This document shows positions 6,865 to 6,919 of a stretch of 6,919 nt of DNA, piece after piece. Numbering within the stretch: position 1 is the stretch's first letter; every line of letters begins with the position of its first letter. Made by a program: the position numbers and the translations under genes. The notes under the pieces were generated by a model. The model had not been told where the DNA came from and did not search any database. It was given only the letters and a program-made list of their open reading frames with translations. Source of the DNA: Methylococcaceae bacterium (GTDB lineage Bacteria; Pseudomonadota; Gammaproteobacteria; Methylococcales; Methylomonadaceae); contig CANNLO010000250.1 of NCBI GenBank assembly GCA_947505055.1, positions 1 through 6,919 on the forward strand, read 5' to 3'.

Positions 6865-6919
6865 CTAGTCAGAAAATGGCACATCTTGCCATGTGCCGGC
6901 TAAATCTTTAACAGAATCA
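6865..6919 (-). CDS. Antitoxin of the vapBC-like pair, C-terminal end only (partial)
   Basis: The last 17 codons of a reading frame that runs off the right edge end in a TAG at 6865-6867. The peptide DSVKDLAGTWQDVPFSD has the D-S-x-x-x-L-A-G-x-W-x-D-x-P tail that I recognise from antitoxins placed directly before PIN toxins. It is 44 bases upstream of the toxin ATG on the same strand, which is the usual antitoxin-toxin order. The DNA-binding domain is outside the window, so the fold (AbrB/MazE or another type) cannot be assigned. Confidence 0.6.
   Translation of the reverse strand, partial: DSVKDLAGTWQDVPFSD
6871..6897 (-). terminator. Hairpin with short T-run at the 3' end of the antitoxin gene
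   Basis: A perfect 7-base inverted repeat (GGCACAT at 6878-6884, ATGTGCC at 6891-6897) encloses a 6-base loop. On the minus strand it is followed by ATTTTCT. It lies within the last antitoxin codons, ahead of the toxin gene. It resembles a weak intrinsic terminator or attenuator, but the T-run is short and interrupted. Confidence 0.3.

Overview
The window looks like accessory DNA from a Gram-negative bacterium, most likely a gammaproteobacterium. That placement is a guess from the style of the HsdS and the PIN toxin; there is no rRNA or other marker to confirm it. It carries parts of three conflict or defence modules and no housekeeping genes.

Left half, + strand: after about 115 bases of AT-rich upstream DNA, which holds an extended -10 promoter candidate and a 10-base-phased repeat, there is a 399-residue P-loop ATPase with a C-terminal winged-helix-like region. 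Its stop codon overlaps, by ATGA, the start of a full-length, two-TRD type I restriction-modification specificity subunit (hsdS). No hsdM or hsdR lies in the window, so the methylase and motor subunits must be encoded outside it or be absent.

Right half, - strand, convergent with the first pair and separated from it by 45 bases: a classic-clade AAA+ ATPase (332 residues) is followed 6 bases later by a 778-residue subtilisin-like serine protease with an intact Asp/His/Ser triad and no secretion signal. The two genes form a compact operon with its own strong Shine-Dalgarno and a promoter candidate. An intracellular AAA+ ATPase paired with a subtilisin is the most interesting part of the window. 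The pair recurs in bacterial accessory regions as far as I recall, but I cannot attach an established defence-system name to it. The likely logic is an ATP-driven sensor or unfoldase that controls or feeds a cytoplasmic protease.

Right edge, - strand: the last codons of an antitoxin-like gene and a VapC-type PIN toxin gene lie upstream of the AAA+ gene. The toxin matches its family for about 84 residues, then loses similarity and the third metal-binding aspartate, only about 100 bases before the AAA+ gene begins. The simplest reading is that the AAA+/protease module was inserted into, or recombined with, the 3' end of a vapBC locus and inactivated the toxin.

No tRNA, rRNA, CRISPR array, transposase or integrase was seen. 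There is no gene-free stretch longer than 300 bases.
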